Assembly (NCBI RefSeq): GCF_001013905.1
Contig: NZ_LN831790.1
Coordinates: forward strand, 4,602,001-4,666,000
DNA from: Streptomyces leeuwenhoekii
GTDB lineage: Bacteria; Actinomycetota; Actinomycetes; Streptomycetales; Streptomycetaceae
Direction: 5' to 3'
DNA length: 64,000 nt
In this document: piece after piece, positions 24,024-32,723 of the stretch
How positions within the stretch are numbered: the first letter of the stretch is position 1
Layout: each line of letters starts with the position of its first letter
Made by a program: the position numbers and the translations under genes
The notes under the pieces: model-generated
What the model was told of the DNA's origin: nothing
Databases searched by the model: none
The model's input: only the letters and a program-made list of their open reading frames with translations

Positions 24024-25667
24024 TCAGCTCTCGGCCAGCAGCTCGTCCGCGTCCATGATCCGGTACGCGTACCCCTGCTCGGCCAGGAACCGCTGGCGGT
24101 GGGCGGCGAAGTCCTGGTCGATCGTGTCGCGGGCGACCACCGAGTAGAAGTGCGCCTGGTGACCGTCGGCCTTGGGCCGCAGCACCCGGCCCAGACGCTG
24201 CGCCTCCTCCTGACGGGAGCCGAAGGTGCCCGACACCTGGATGGCGACCGTGGCCTCCGGCAGGTCGATGGAGAAGTTGGCGACCTTGGAGACGACGAGG
24301 ACGCTGATCTCGCCCTCCCGGAAGGCGTCGAAGAGCTTCTCGCGCTGGGCGTTGGACGTCTCGCCCTTGATCACCGGCGCCCCCAGGTGCTCGCCCAGCT
24401 CGTCGAGCTGGTCGATGTACTGGCCGATGACGAGGATCTGCTGCCCGGCGAACCGGCGGACGATCGCCTCGGTGACCTTCCGCTTGGTCGCGGTGGTCGC
24501 GCAGAAGCGGTATTTCTCCTCGGCCTCGGCGGTGGCGTACGCCAGCCGCTCGGAGTCGGTGAGGTTGACCCGGACCTCGACGCAGTCGGCGGGCGCGATG
24601 TAGCCCTGCGCCTCGATCTCCTTCCACGGCGCGTCGAACCGCTTCGGACCGATCAGGGAGAACACGTCCGACTCCCGGCCGTCCTCCCGTACCAGCGTGG
24701 CCGTCAGCCCCAGCCGCCGCCGCGCCTGGAGGTCGGCGGTGAACTTGAAGACGGGCGCGGGCAGCAGGTGCACCTCGTCGTAGAGGATCAGGCCCCAGTC
24801 ACGGGAGTCGAACAGCTCCAGGTGCGGGTAGACGCCCTTCCGCTTGGTCGTCAGCACCTGGTACGTGGCGATGGTGACCGGCCGGATCTCCTTCTTGGTC
24901 CCGCTGTACTCGCCGATCTCGTCCTCGGTCAGCGAGGTCCGCTTGACCAGCTCGTGCTTCCACTGCCGGGCCGAGACGGTGTTGGTGACCAGGATCAGGG
25001 TGGTCGACTTCGCCTGGGCCATGGACCCGGCGCCGACCAGCGTCTTCCCGGCGCCGCAGGGCAGGACGACGACGCCGGACCCGCCGTGCCAGAAGTTCTC
25101 CACCGCCTGCTTCTGGTAGGGCCGCAGCGCCCAGCCGTCCTCGCGCAGCTCGATCGGGTGCGCCTCGCCGTCGACGTACCCCGCGAGGTCCTCGGCGGGC
25201 CAGCCCAGCTTCAGCAGCACCTGCTTGATCTGACCGCGCTCGGAGGGGTGCACGGCCACCGTGTCGGCGTCGATGCGGGCACCGACCAGCGGGGCCACCC
25301 GCTTGGACTTCAGGACCTCCTCCAGCACCGGGCGGTCGGTGGTGGTCAGCACCAGTCCGTGCGCGGGGTGCTTGGAGAGGGTGAGGCGGCCGTAGCGGTC
25401 CATCGTCTCGGCGATGTCGACGAGCAGCGCGTGCGGCACCGGGTAGCGGCTGTACTCCACCAGCGCGTCCACGACCTGCTCGGCGTCGTGCCCGGCGGCG
25501 CGCGCGTTCCACAATCCGAGCGGGGTCACCCGGTAGGTGTGGATGTGCTCCGGCGCCCGCTCCAGCTCGGCGAAGGGCGCGATGGCACGACGGCAGTCGT
25601 CGGCCCGCTCGTGGTCGACTTCCAGGAGCAGGGTCTTGTCGGACTGGACGATCAGCGGACCATTCAC
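24024..25667 (-). CDS. XPB/Rad25-type DNA repair helicase
   Basis: A 547-aa superfamily 2 3'-5' helicase of the bacterial XPB family. The N-terminal damage-recognition region begins NGPLIVQSDKTLLLEVDH. Walker A is LPCGAGKTLVGAG, motif II is LILYDEVHLLPAP, motif III is GLTATLVREDGRE, and motif VI is QEEAQRLGRVLRPK. Bacterial XPB acts in nucleotide excision repair or transcription-associated unwinding. The GTG at 25667 follows AAAGGG by eight bases. Its usual partner, the large helicase-associated protein at 27738-30278, is separated from it by three unrelated small genes. Confidence 0.94.
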   Translation of the reverse strand: MNGPLIVQSDKTLLLEVDHERADDCRRAIAPFAELERAPEHIHTYRVTPLGLWNARAAGHDAEQVVDALVEYSRYPVPHALLVDIAETMDRYGRLTLSKHPAHGLVLTTTDRPVLEEVLKSKRVAPLVGARIDADTVAVHPSERGQIKQVLLKLGWPAEDLAGYVDGEAHPIELREDGWALRPYQKQAVENFWHGGSGVVVLPCGAGKTLVGAGSMAQAKSTTLILVTNTVSARQWKHELVKRTSLTEDEIGEYSGTKKEIRPVTIATYQVLTTKRKGVYPHLELFDSRDWGLILYDEVHLLPAPVFKFTADLQARRRLGLTATLVREDGRESDVFSLIGPKRFDAPWKEIEAQGYIAPADCVEVRVNLTDSERLAYATAEAEEKYRFCATTATKRKVTEAIVRRFAGQQILVIGQYIDQLDELGEHLGAPVIKGETSNAQREKLFDAFREGEISVLVVSKVANFSIDLPEATVAIQVSGTFGSRQEEAQRLGRVLRPKADGHQAHFYSVVARDTIDQDFAAHRQRFLAEQGYAYRIMDADELLAES

Positions 25668-25837
25668 GCGCGGCACCCTTTCGCTAGCGCGGCCGGACGG
25701 CTCGGCCAAACGTCCAGTGTGCCTGATCGCTGAAGCGGCACGGGGTGTTCCGCACACCTTGTCGTACAGAATGCCTTTTCATTCCAACGTGTGGTGTGAT
25801 TCGTCTTTCCGGAGGAACAGCCGAAGAATGGCGAACC

Positions 25838-27085
25838 GTGCAGAATACGCCGACCACGACGCTCGGATACGCGCTCTTCGCCACCCGCTGGCTCCAGGCC
25901 CCGCTGTACTTCGGTCTGGTCGCCGCCCAAGGCGTCTACGTCTACAAGTTCTTCAACGAGCTGTGGGCGTTAATCCTCCGCTGTGTGACCGGACAGGCGA
26001 CCGAGACGTATGTCATGCTCGCCGTCCTCAAGCTGGTCGACGTCGTCATGATCGCGAACTTGCTGATCATGGTGATCGTCGGCGGCTACGAGACGTTCGT
26101 CTCGCGCATCGGGCTCCAGGGCCACCGCGACCAGCCGGAATGGCTCTCCCACGTCAATTCCAACGTGCTGAAGGTGAAGCTGGCCACCGCCATCGTGGGC
26201 ATCTCCTCCGTGCATCTGCTCCAGATGTTCGTGGACGTCCACCACACCTCCCGCCACGCCCTGCTGTGGGGCACGGTGATCCACATGGCGTTCATCGTCT
26301 CCGCCGCGATCCTGGCGTACATGTCCGGGCCGATGGCCGAGCACGGCGGACACGGCGGGCACGGCGGACACTCCAAGAACCCCGCGCCCCCCGAGGGCGA
26401 GGCGGGCCCGGAGCACGCCGCGCCGTCCGGGGCTCCCCACCGGGCGGCCCCCACCGAGCCGGTGCCGATCCCGCGCCAGGCCGACGCCCCCGCCCAGGAG
26501 AGCGGCGCCGAAGCCCGTCTCCAGGCCGCGGGCTTCCCCGCCCGCAAGCTCCTGGAGGACTTCGACGCCGACCACCCCCGCGACTTCGACCGGGAGACGG
26601 TGGCCCGGCTCGGCAAGCTGGACTTCGTCGCCGACCGCCGCAACGCCGTCCTGGCCGGCCCGCCCGGCACCGGCAAGACCCACCTGGCCGTGGGCCTGGG
26701 GGTGCGCGCCTGCCAGGCCGGGCACCGGGTGCTCTTCGCGACCGCCGCCCAGTGGGCCGCACGGCTGGCGGAGGCGCGGGCGGCGGGGCGGCTCGCCGAG
26801 GAACTGGCCGAGCTCGACGCCTACCCGCTGCTGATCGTCGACGAGGTCGGGTACGTCCCCTTCGACGCGGACGCCTCCCGGCTGCTGTTCCAGCTCGTAG
26901 CCCACCGCTACGAGCGCGGCTCGCTGCTGGTGACCGGTGACCGGCCGCCCGCCCGCTTCGGGGAGGTCTTCGCCGGTCCGGCAGGGCCCGCGCTGGTGGA
27001 CCGGCTGGTGCACCGCGCCGAGATCGTGCGGATCGACGGGGACAGCTACCGGATGCGCCGGGCTACTTCAGCGTGGGCAGACTGA
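25838..27085 (+). CDS. UPF0114 (YqhA) membrane domain fused to an IstB-like ATPase; contains a TTA codon
   Basis: A single 415-aa frame. Residues 1-165 are a UPF0114/YqhA-type membrane protein with about four helices (YALFATRWLQAPLYFGLVAAQG, VDVVMIANLLIMVIVGGYETF, KLATAIVGISSVHLLQMFVDV). Residues 166-225 are a linker with HGGHGGHGGH and many prolines. Residues 226-408 match IstB, the AAA+ helper of IS21 transposition: Walker A GPPGTGKTHLAVGLG and Walker B LLIVDEVGYVPFD. No IstA, inverted repeats or other IS remains are nearby. Leu45 is coded by TTA (25970-25972), the only in-frame TTA I noticed in the window, implying dependence on the bldA tRNA. The start is GTG at 25838; the ribosome site is weak. 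Confidence 0.85.
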   Translation: MQNTPTTTLGYALFATRWLQAPLYFGLVAAQGVYVYKFFNELWALILRCVTGQATETYVMLAVLKLVDVVMIANLLIMVIVGGYETFVSRIGLQGHRDQPEWLSHVNSNVLKVKLATAIVGISSVHLLQMFVDVHHTSRHALLWGTVIHMAFIVSAAILAYMSGPMAEHGGHGGHGGHSKNPAPPEGEAGPEHAAPSGAPHRAAPTEPVPIPRQADAPAQESGAEARLQAAGFPARKLLEDFDADHPRDFDRETVARLGKLDFVADRRNAVLAGPPGTGKTHLAVGLGVRACQAGHRVLFATAAQWAARLAEARAAGRLAEELAELDAYPLLIVDEVGYVPFDADASRLLFQLVAHRYERGSLLVTGDRPPARFGEVFAGPAGPALVDRLVHRAEIVRIDGDSYRMRRATSAWAD

Positions 27086-27281
27086 TGGTGTTGATCAGCG
27101 GTCCTTCGATGGTGATGCCCTCACTGACCAGCGGATCAGCGGCGGCCGGCAGCGGCAGTGGCAGTGGCAGGGCCGCCGCGGCGGCCACGGGGGCGAGGGC
27201 GGCGGCGAGGGCCGACGTCAGCAGGACGGCGCCGGTGGCGACGAGCGCGGCACGGGTGCGGGCGGGGAGCTTGTGACGCAT
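27063..27281 (-). CDS. Small secreted protein
   Basis: A 72-aa precursor with a classic signal peptide (RHKLPARTRAALVATGAVLLTSALAAALAPVAAAA). The mature part is short, with an alternating LPLPLPLP stretch, then GITIEGPLINTISLPTLK at the end. The tail resembles that of the neighbouring 42-aa peptide (GIxIxGxxxxT). No known domain. Its 3' end overlaps the convergent fusion gene by 23 bp. It follows the 42-aa gene with a strong terminator between them. Confidence 0.65.
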   Translation of the reverse strand: MRHKLPARTRAALVATGAVLLTSALAAALAPVAAAAALPLPLPLPAAADPLVSEGITIEGPLINTISLPTLK

Positions 27282-27346
27282 GAGGGAACCAGGACCTTTC
27301 GCGGACGGTGAGCGCGGACGGTGAGCGGGGCGTGCGCGCCGCGAAC

Positions 27347-27377
27347 GGGCCGGTCCCGGCGATGCCGGGACCGGCCC
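27347..27377 (-). terminator. Perfect hairpin between the two small secreted genes
   Basis: GGGCCGGTCCCGGC and GCCGGGACCGGCCC pair over 14 bp around a GAT loop. It lies 21 bp after the stop of the 42-aa gene on the minus strand. Confidence 0.88.
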
Positions 27378-27397
27378 GAGGCGTCGGCGGGCGCGCC

Positions 27398-27526
27398 TCA
27401 GATCTGCGGTGTCTCCAGCACCAGCCCGGCGATGTCGATGCCGATGGCGGCGGCCTGGCCGGCGAAGGCGCCGATCAGCACGGCGGTGGAGGTCAGGACG
27501 GTGGCGACACGGCGAACGGCACGCAT
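27398..27526 (-). CDS. Secreted 42-aa micropeptide
   Basis: The frame starts at an ATG preceded by GAGAGGAA, a very good ribosome site. It encodes MRAVRRVATVLTSTAVLIGAF (signal peptide), a likely AQAAA cleavage site, and a mature peptide of about 14 residues, IGIDIAGLVLETPQI. It is followed by a perfect terminator, and the frame is clean. I recognise no family. The mature end resembles the tail of the next small secreted protein, suggesting a duplicated pair of hydrophobic surface or signalling peptides (inference). Confidence 0.7.
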   Translation of the reverse strand: MRAVRRVATVLTSTAVLIGAFAGQAAAIGIDIAGLVLETPQI

Positions 27527-27737
27527 GGCATTTCCTCTCTGTTGCGCGTGAGCGGGCCCGTCTCCGCTCGCGTCTGCGCTCGCTCGGGGCCCGATCAGGA
27601 CACCGGGTGGCTGCCCGGCGGCTCACCCGGCGATGCGCAAGCCCCGCGAAGCTCGCCCAAGCGGGGGAAATCCCGGCGCGGCGCGCATGAAAGCGCCGGT
27701 ACGCCCGAAAGGGGGCGGTAGGCGGCACCAGGTTGCC
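27527..27737. other. Intergenic leader region of the micropeptide
   Basis: No gene is seen. CGCCC-GAAAG-GGGCG near 27704 is a hairpin just past the end of the upstream helicase-associated gene. Several GC-rich inverted repeats (GGGCCCG around 27555 and 27590, CACCCGG/CCGGGTG near 27602-27631) could form a structured 5' leader for the 42-aa gene. I could not match it to a known riboswitch. Confidence 0.3.
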
Positions 27738-30278
27738 TCAGCCGGCGTCGTCCGCCAGCTCGGCGACCCCCGTGATCCGGTGCAGCGGATAGGTGCGGAC
27801 CTCGTCCGCGGTGTGGTCGTAGGCCGTGACGAAGCCGCCCTCCACCCGGACCGGCGCGATGACGCGCTGGCTGGCGGCACCCTCGGCGTTGACGTATCCG
27901 ATCCACAGCACCTCACCGGTCAGCACCGCGGCCTGCACGGTGGCGAGGGTCTCGGCGGGGCTGGTGCGGGGCAGCTCGCCGGAGGCCGGGGCACCGGCGC
28001 CCGGGCTCGGCTTGCGCGGCGCGGTGGAGGCCAGGTCACCGGCCCGGATGGCGCGGATCGCGGCGCTCAGCAGCGTGTCGTCCGGGACCGGCGGGCCGTC
28101 GGGGACCGGCTCCGGGGGTGTGCGCGGCGGGGTGCGGTGGGCGTCGGCGCGGGTGATCAGCACATCGCCCTCGGCGGACTCGGCGGCCGGGGCGAACCCC
28201 ATCGCGCGCAGCCCCTCCAGCAGTGCCGCCGGGTCGGCCTGCGCGGCCAGCACGGTCGGCGCGAGGCGGCGCAGGCCCAGCCCGGCGGCCCGCCGGTCGG
28301 CGAGGATCTCGCTGAGCATCGCGTCGTCGTCGCAGCGCACGTACGCCGAGGCCGCGCCCACCCGCAGATGCCCGTGCCGGCGGGCCACGTCGTCGATCAG
28401 GTACGCCAGCGGCTGCGGCACCGGCGTGCGGGAGTGCGCGGCGAGGAAGGCGTGCAGGTCGGCGGCGGTCCGCCCGGAGTCCAGCGCGCGCCGCACCGAA
28501 CCGGGGGTGAACCGGTAGACGGTGGCCCCGCCCTTGGACTCGACGTCCGCGAGGACGCCCAGCAGGTCCGCGAGCGGCCTGCGCAGCGGCCCCGGCGCCA
28601 CCGCCGTCAGGTCTGCCTGGAGCAGCACGTGGTCCAGCGGCTCGGGGAGCAGGGGCGCCAGGAGCCGGGCGGCGGCGGCCGTGCGGGCGGCCTGCTCGGC
28701 CGGGGAGGGGGACGCGTGCGCGGGCGGTGTGCGGTGGTGCACGGGCAGCTTGTCGCCCGGCCCGGCCGGTTCCGTGTCCGCCGCGTGGCGCGCCTCGGGA
28801 GCGCCGATCAGCGCCCGCCCCGGCGCCGACAGCGCGCCGCGCCCGGTGACGCCCAGCAGTTCGGCCTCCGTCAGCGTCCAGCGCGCCAGCCGGGTCCGCA
28901 GGTCCTCCTCCCGGCGCTGGGGGCGCTCCCAGGCCAGCCGGGCCAGCACCGACTCCTCGGCCGGTGCGGCTCCCTCGGGCAGCCCCGCCAGCAGCGTCAG
29001 CACCCGGTGGCGCACCTCCGGCGCCGCCGAGCGGTCGAGCCCCGGGCCCAGCGCGGACAGGGCGCGGTCCTTGGCGTCCCGCCCGCCGACCAGCCCGGCC
29101 GTGCGGGTGGCCGCCAGCCACGCCCCGGCCAGCCGCGCCCAGCGCTCGGCGGGGGGCAGCTCGCGCCACTCGTCGTAGGCGGGGGTCGCCGCGTACCGCT
29201 CGTCGGCCTCCCCGTCGGAGGCCAGCAGCCCGGCGGCGTAGGCGAGTTCCACCCAGAACGCGGCGACCGGTTCGGGCACGTCCAGGGCGACCGCGGTCCG
29301 CTTCAGGTCGCGGACGCTGAGCCCGCCGGCTCGCAGCACGGCGGGGCCGCCCTCGTCCCAGTCCTTCAGCAGGTCCTCGACGGTCGCCAGCGCCGCCAGG
29401 GCCTGCCCGGCCGCGGTCGCGTCCACCACCTGTGGACGGTGGGTGGCGGCGGCCGTCACGGGCGGCGGCAGCGGCTCGGGCGCGCGGTGCGCCCGCCCGC
29501 CGCGCAGATGCAGGGCGACCTCGCGGGGCAGGACGACCGTGCCGGGCGCGGTCGGCAGCAGCAGGCCGCGGTCGAGCAGCCAGCGCAGGTGCGGCGCGGG
29601 GTCGGCGGTGACCTGGCCGTAGGGCGGGCCCCAGGCCAGGCGTTCCAGTACGTCGAGGGAGGCGGCCGGGGCCCCGGCGAGCAGCTCCGCCATCCGGGCC
29701 CGGTCGGTGAACAGGGCGGTGAGCGCGGCGACGGCGGAGACGGAGTCGTGGGTGGAGGGCAGACCGGCGGCGGTGAGGATCTCCTGGACGCGGCCGGGGG
29801 ACATCCCGGCGGTGGCCTCCTGCGCGGTGGGGCCCAGCCCGGTCGGGGACGGGTGCTGGGGGGAGGGCGCGAGCAGTTCCCGGGCCGTGCGCACCAGCCG
29901 CAGCCGGTCGTCGCCGCCCCACACCAGGGCCTGTTCGCGCAAGGAGGCGAGGGCGCGGGGCAGGGCGGCGGCGACGGCCGGGTCGGCCGTCTCGCCGGGG
30001 TCCCCGGCCATGAGTCCGAGCAGTTCGTCGTAGGTGGCCGGGTCCGCGGCGACGGCCAGGGCCTGGGCCGTCTGGAGCGCGAACCGGTCCAGCCGCTCCA
30101 GGGCCCGTACGACCGAGGCGCGGGTGCCGGCCCGGGTGGCGAGCTGGGTGAGGTCCGTGGGGACGGGGGTGATGAGATCGGGGCGGCTGCGCAGGAGGGC
30201 GGCCAGTGAGGCGTCGTCGCGGGCGCGCAGGGCTTCCGCCAGGGACCGCGGGGCTGCCGGCTTCTCCTCGGTGCTCAT
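27738..30278 (-). CDS. Large helicase-associated protein with C-terminal XPB/Ssl2-like and WYL-like parts
   Basis: An 846-aa protein of the actinobacterial family that accompanies the XPB helicase (like mycobacterial Rv0862c beside ercc3, from memory). The N-terminal 500 residues are helical repeats (SLAEALRARDDASLAALLRSRPDLI at the start). The middle VLLQADLTAVAPGPLRRPLADLLGVLADVESKGGATVYRFTPGSVRRALDSG matches the XPB/Ssl2 N-terminal-like helicase_C_3 region. The end, LWIGYVNAEGAASQRVIAPVRVEGGFVTAYDHTADEVRTYPLHRITGV, resembles a WYL ligand-binding strand set. The ATG at 30278 (MSTEEKPAAP) is chosen. A role with XPB in DNA repair is inferred. Confidence 0.85.
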   Translation of the reverse strand: MSTEEKPAAPRSLAEALRARDDASLAALLRSRPDLITPVPTDLTQLATRAGTRASVVRALERLDRFALQTAQALAVAADPATYDELLGLMAGDPGETADPAVAAALPRALASLREQALVWGGDDRLRLVRTARELLAPSPQHPSPTGLGPTAQEATAGMSPGRVQEILTAAGLPSTHDSVSAVAALTALFTDRARMAELLAGAPAASLDVLERLAWGPPYGQVTADPAPHLRWLLDRGLLLPTAPGTVVLPREVALHLRGGRAHRAPEPLPPPVTAAATHRPQVVDATAAGQALAALATVEDLLKDWDEGGPAVLRAGGLSVRDLKRTAVALDVPEPVAAFWVELAYAAGLLASDGEADERYAATPAYDEWRELPPAERWARLAGAWLAATRTAGLVGGRDAKDRALSALGPGLDRSAAPEVRHRVLTLLAGLPEGAAPAEESVLARLAWERPQRREEDLRTRLARWTLTEAELLGVTGRGALSAPGRALIGAPEARHAADTEPAGPGDKLPVHHRTPPAHASPSPAEQAARTAAAARLLAPLLPEPLDHVLLQADLTAVAPGPLRRPLADLLGVLADVESKGGATVYRFTPGSVRRALDSGRTAADLHAFLAAHSRTPVPQPLAYLIDDVARRHGHLRVGAASAYVRCDDDAMLSEILADRRAAGLGLRRLAPTVLAAQADPAALLEGLRAMGFAPAAESAEGDVLITRADAHRTPPRTPPEPVPDGPPVPDDTLLSAAIRAIRAGDLASTAPRKPSPGAGAPASGELPRTSPAETLATVQAAVLTGEVLWIGYVNAEGAASQRVIAPVRVEGGFVTAYDHTADEVRTYPLHRITGVAELADDAG

Positions 30279-30418
30279 CCGGCCAACGTTAGCGGGTCCC
30301 CCTCGCCGGGTGGTCCGGTCGCGGAGAGGTGAGCCCGCCCGGCGGGCGCGGGCACGCCCGGGACACGCGGTACGGTCGTCCGACGAGGCATCACCCACCG
30401 CACGCCCCGGAGGGATCC

Positions 30419-31477
30419 GTGGGGATCGAGAGCGATCAGGTCGTCTACGAGTATCTGAGCCGCGTCGGCGACGTGGCGCAGCAGCGGCAGTTGCCGTCGG
30501 CCGCCCGCATGCGGCTGGTCGCCGAACTGCGCAACGAGATCGACCGGCGGCGGTCGAAGGCGGTCGTGGACAGTCCGGCCGCCGTGCGCCGCATCCTGGA
30601 CCGGATGGGCAGCCCCGACGAGATCGTGGAGGCCGTGGGCGGCGGTGGCGCCGGTGCCCCGCGGGAGCCCGCCGCCGCGGTGCCGCCCCAACGCGACGGC
30701 GCGACCGGCACCGACACCGGCAGCACCGCCACCGACGGCGGGGACGGCACGGACGGTGCGCGCGGCACGGACGGTGACGCGGCGCGCGGCGGGCGGCAGC
30801 GCAAGGGGCTGCGCCGGGTCGTACCGCGTCCCCGGCCCGCGGTGCCGCCCGCCGCGGCGCCGTCCCCGCCGCATCTGGCGAGCGCCCGTGAGCTCGGCAA
30901 GAGCGTGGAGCGGCCGGACTGGTGGCGGGTGGAGGACGGCGGACCGTTCGACGTCGGGGACGGGGTGCCGGGGTTCGTCGGCGGGGTGGAGATCCCGGAG
31001 CTGCTGAAGTCCCCGCCGCCGACGGAGGACGAGGGGGCCGGGGGGAAGGCGGCCGCGACCGCGCCGGCCGCGGAGAAGGCCGCGCCGGCCGCGCCGGCCG
31101 CCCGGCGCCGCCGACTGCCCCGGCTGTGGCCGGAGGGCGGCGTGGGCAGTCCGCTGCTGCTGCTCGCCGCCGCGCTGCTGGTGGCCGGTGCCGTGCTGGG
31201 CCATCTGGTGCCGCTGGCCCTCGGCTGGCTCATCGTCCATCTCTCCCGGCGGCTGAGCCCGGCCGAGACCAAGTGGGCGGTGCTGGGGCTGCCCGGGTCG
31301 GTCGCCGCGGCCTGGGCCGTGTGGCTGTGGGGCCGCGTGGACGGCCGCTGGGGCGAGCCGGTCGCCGAGGGGCGGCTGGGCGACGCCGTCGCCGGGTCGT
31401 GGCCGTGGGTGCTGCGCGGCGCGGCCGTCGCGTCGGCGCTGTATCTGGTCTGGCGGGCCCGCCGCCCGCGGGGATGA
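30419..31477 (+). CDS. Membrane protein with N-terminal HAAS-like domain
   Basis: A 352-aa protein from the GTG at 30419, with GGAGGG nearby. Residues 1-75 (YEYLSRVGDVAQQRQLPSAARMRLVAELRNEI ... RRILDRMGSPDEIVEAV) look like the HAAS/DUF1700 helical domain, which senses or binds partners at the membrane. A long Ala/Gly/Thr/Pro-rich linker follows (75-220), then three to four C-terminal membrane helices (GSPLLLLAAALLVAGAVLGHLVPLALGWLIVH and others). Function unknown; topology places the N-domain in the cytoplasm. Confidence 0.75.
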   Translation: MGIESDQVVYEYLSRVGDVAQQRQLPSAARMRLVAELRNEIDRRRSKAVVDSPAAVRRILDRMGSPDEIVEAVGGGGAGAPREPAAAVPPQRDGATGTDTGSTATDGGDGTDGARGTDGDAARGGRQRKGLRRVVPRPRPAVPPAAAPSPPHLASARELGKSVERPDWWRVEDGGPFDVGDGVPGFVGGVEIPELLKSPPPTEDEGAGGKAAATAPAAEKAAPAAPAARRRRLPRLWPEGGVGSPLLLLAAALLVAGAVLGHLVPLALGWLIVHLSRRLSPAETKWAVLGLPGSVAAAWAVWLWGRVDGRWGEPVAEGRLGDAVAGSWPWVLRGAAVASALYLVWRARRPRG

Positions 31478-31502
31478 CGCCGGGGGCGGCGAGCCGTCCG
31501 GG

Positions 31503-31978
31503 TCACCCGGCCAGCTCGGCTTCCAGCTCGTCGAGGATCTGGTGGGCGGCGGTGTAGCCCATGCCCATGAACCACAGGTCGTCGTCGACGTGGAAGGCGC
31601 GGCCCGCCTCGACGGCCTTCATGTTCTTCCACAGCGCGCTCTCGACGGCCTTGGACTCCCCGGACTTGGAGGCGTCCGCGAAGGACGTGTAGAAGACCGC
31701 GTCGGCGTCGGCCTGGTCGACCTGCTCGGGGCTGACCTCGTACGCGAAGCCGTCCTCGGCCTTGTCCACGACGGCGGGGCGGCCCACCCCGGCTCCGCCA
31801 GGACCGTGCCGATGTAGCTCTTGCGGCCGTACAGGCGCATGTCGCCGCCCTCGATGAAGCGGGCCGCGCTGACGGTGGTGGCGGCCGCCTTCTCCTGGCC
31901 GCCGAGCGCCTCGACGATCTCCGCGGCGTGCCGGGCGTAGTCGGCGACGACCTTCTTGCCTTCCGCCTTCTTGCCCTA
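31503..31978 (-). pseudogene. Truncated and frameshifted siderophore-binding lipoprotein (FecB/FepB-like)
   Basis: The 5' part reads KKAEGKKVVADYARHAAEIVEALGGQEKAAATTVSAARFIEGGDMRLYGRKSYIGTVLAEPG in one frame. The 3' part reads GVGRPAVVDKAEDGFAYEVSPEQVDQADADAVFYTSFAD ... AGRAFHVDDDLWFMGMGYTAAHQILDELE in the next. One missing G in GCGGAG(G)CCGGGGTG near 31795 would restore the family sequence LAEAGVGRP. An in-frame TAG near 31977 closes the upstream side, and the N-terminal half with signal peptide is absent. It is the C-terminal half of an iron-siderophore ABC substrate-binding protein, now dead. Confidence 0.8.
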
Positions 31979-32066
31979 AGTTCAGGCCAACGTCGTGTAC
32001 ACGCTGCGCGCCGGTCGTACACAGCCTGTGCACGCGACCGGGGCGGGTCCCGGCACAATGGAGCGC

Positions 32067-32723
32067 ATGGCCTCCACGACCCGTACCGCCCCGACCGTCG
32101 GCTTCGATCTCGACATGACGCTGATCGACTCCCGCCCCGGCATCCACGCCTGCTACACGGAGCTGTCGGCGCGGACGGGCACCCATGTCGACGCCGACCT
32201 GGCGGTGACGCGGCTCGGGCCGCCCCTGGAGCAGGAGCTCGCCCACTGGTTCCCGGCGGAGCGGGTGGCCGCCACGGCCGACCTGTACCGGTCGCTGTAT
32301 CCGGCGACCGCCATCGCGGCCACGCCCGCGCTGGCCGGCGCCCGCGAGGCCGTCGCCGCGGTCCGGGCGGCCGGCGGGCGGGCGATCGTCGTCACCGCCA
32401 AGTACGAGCCCAACGCCAAGCTGCACCTGGAGCACCTCGGCATCGAGCCGGACGCGGTCATCGGCGACCTGTGGGCCGAGCAGAAGGCGGTGGCGCTGCG
32501 CGAGCACGGCGCGAGCGTCTACGTCGGCGACCACCTGGGCGACATACGCGGGGCGCGCGCGGCCGGCGCCCACTCCGTCGCCGTGGCCACCGGCCCGTAC
32601 GGCGTCGAGGAGCTGCGCGCGGCGGGCGCCGACACGGTCCTGGCGGACCTGACGGAGTTCCCGGCCTGGCTCGCGGCCTACCGGGAGGCGCCCGAGGGGC
32701 CGGCGGACGCGGCGCGCGCCTGA
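32067..32723 (+). CDS. HAD-superfamily hydrolase
   Basis: A 218-aa phosphatase-like protein. Motif I is GFDLDMTLIDSR (nucleophile and acid aspartates), motif II is IVVTAKYEP, motif III is the lysine in EQKAVAL, and motif IV is YVGDHLGDIRGARAAG. The alpha-helical cap between motifs I and II is of the phosphoglycolate-phosphatase type. The substrate is unknown. The ATG at 32067 has GGAG close upstream; another in-frame ATG lies three codons earlier. It is transcribed away from the lipoprotein pseudogene and overlaps its convergent neighbour. Confidence 0.88.
   Translation: MASTTRTAPTVGFDLDMTLIDSRPGIHACYTELSARTGTHVDADLAVTRLGPPLEQELAHWFPAERVAATADLYRSLYPATAIAATPALAGAREAVAAVRAAGGRAIVVTAKYEPNAKLHLEHLGIEPDAVIGDLWAEQKAVALREHGASVYVGDHLGDIRGARAAGAHSVAVATGPYGVEELRAAGADTVLADLTEFPAWLAAYREAPEGPADAARA

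Noticed and set aside
25838..27085. IS21 insertion sequence
   Set aside because: Only the IstB-like domain exists, fused to a membrane domain. There is no IstA, no terminal inverted repeat and no target duplication visible.
27545..27735. Possible c-di-AMP (ydaO-type) riboswitch ahead of the small secreted peptide
   Set aside because: The region is GC-rich with several hairpins, but the conserved core (GGGGUGAAUC and the paired GUAGG segments) could not be found.
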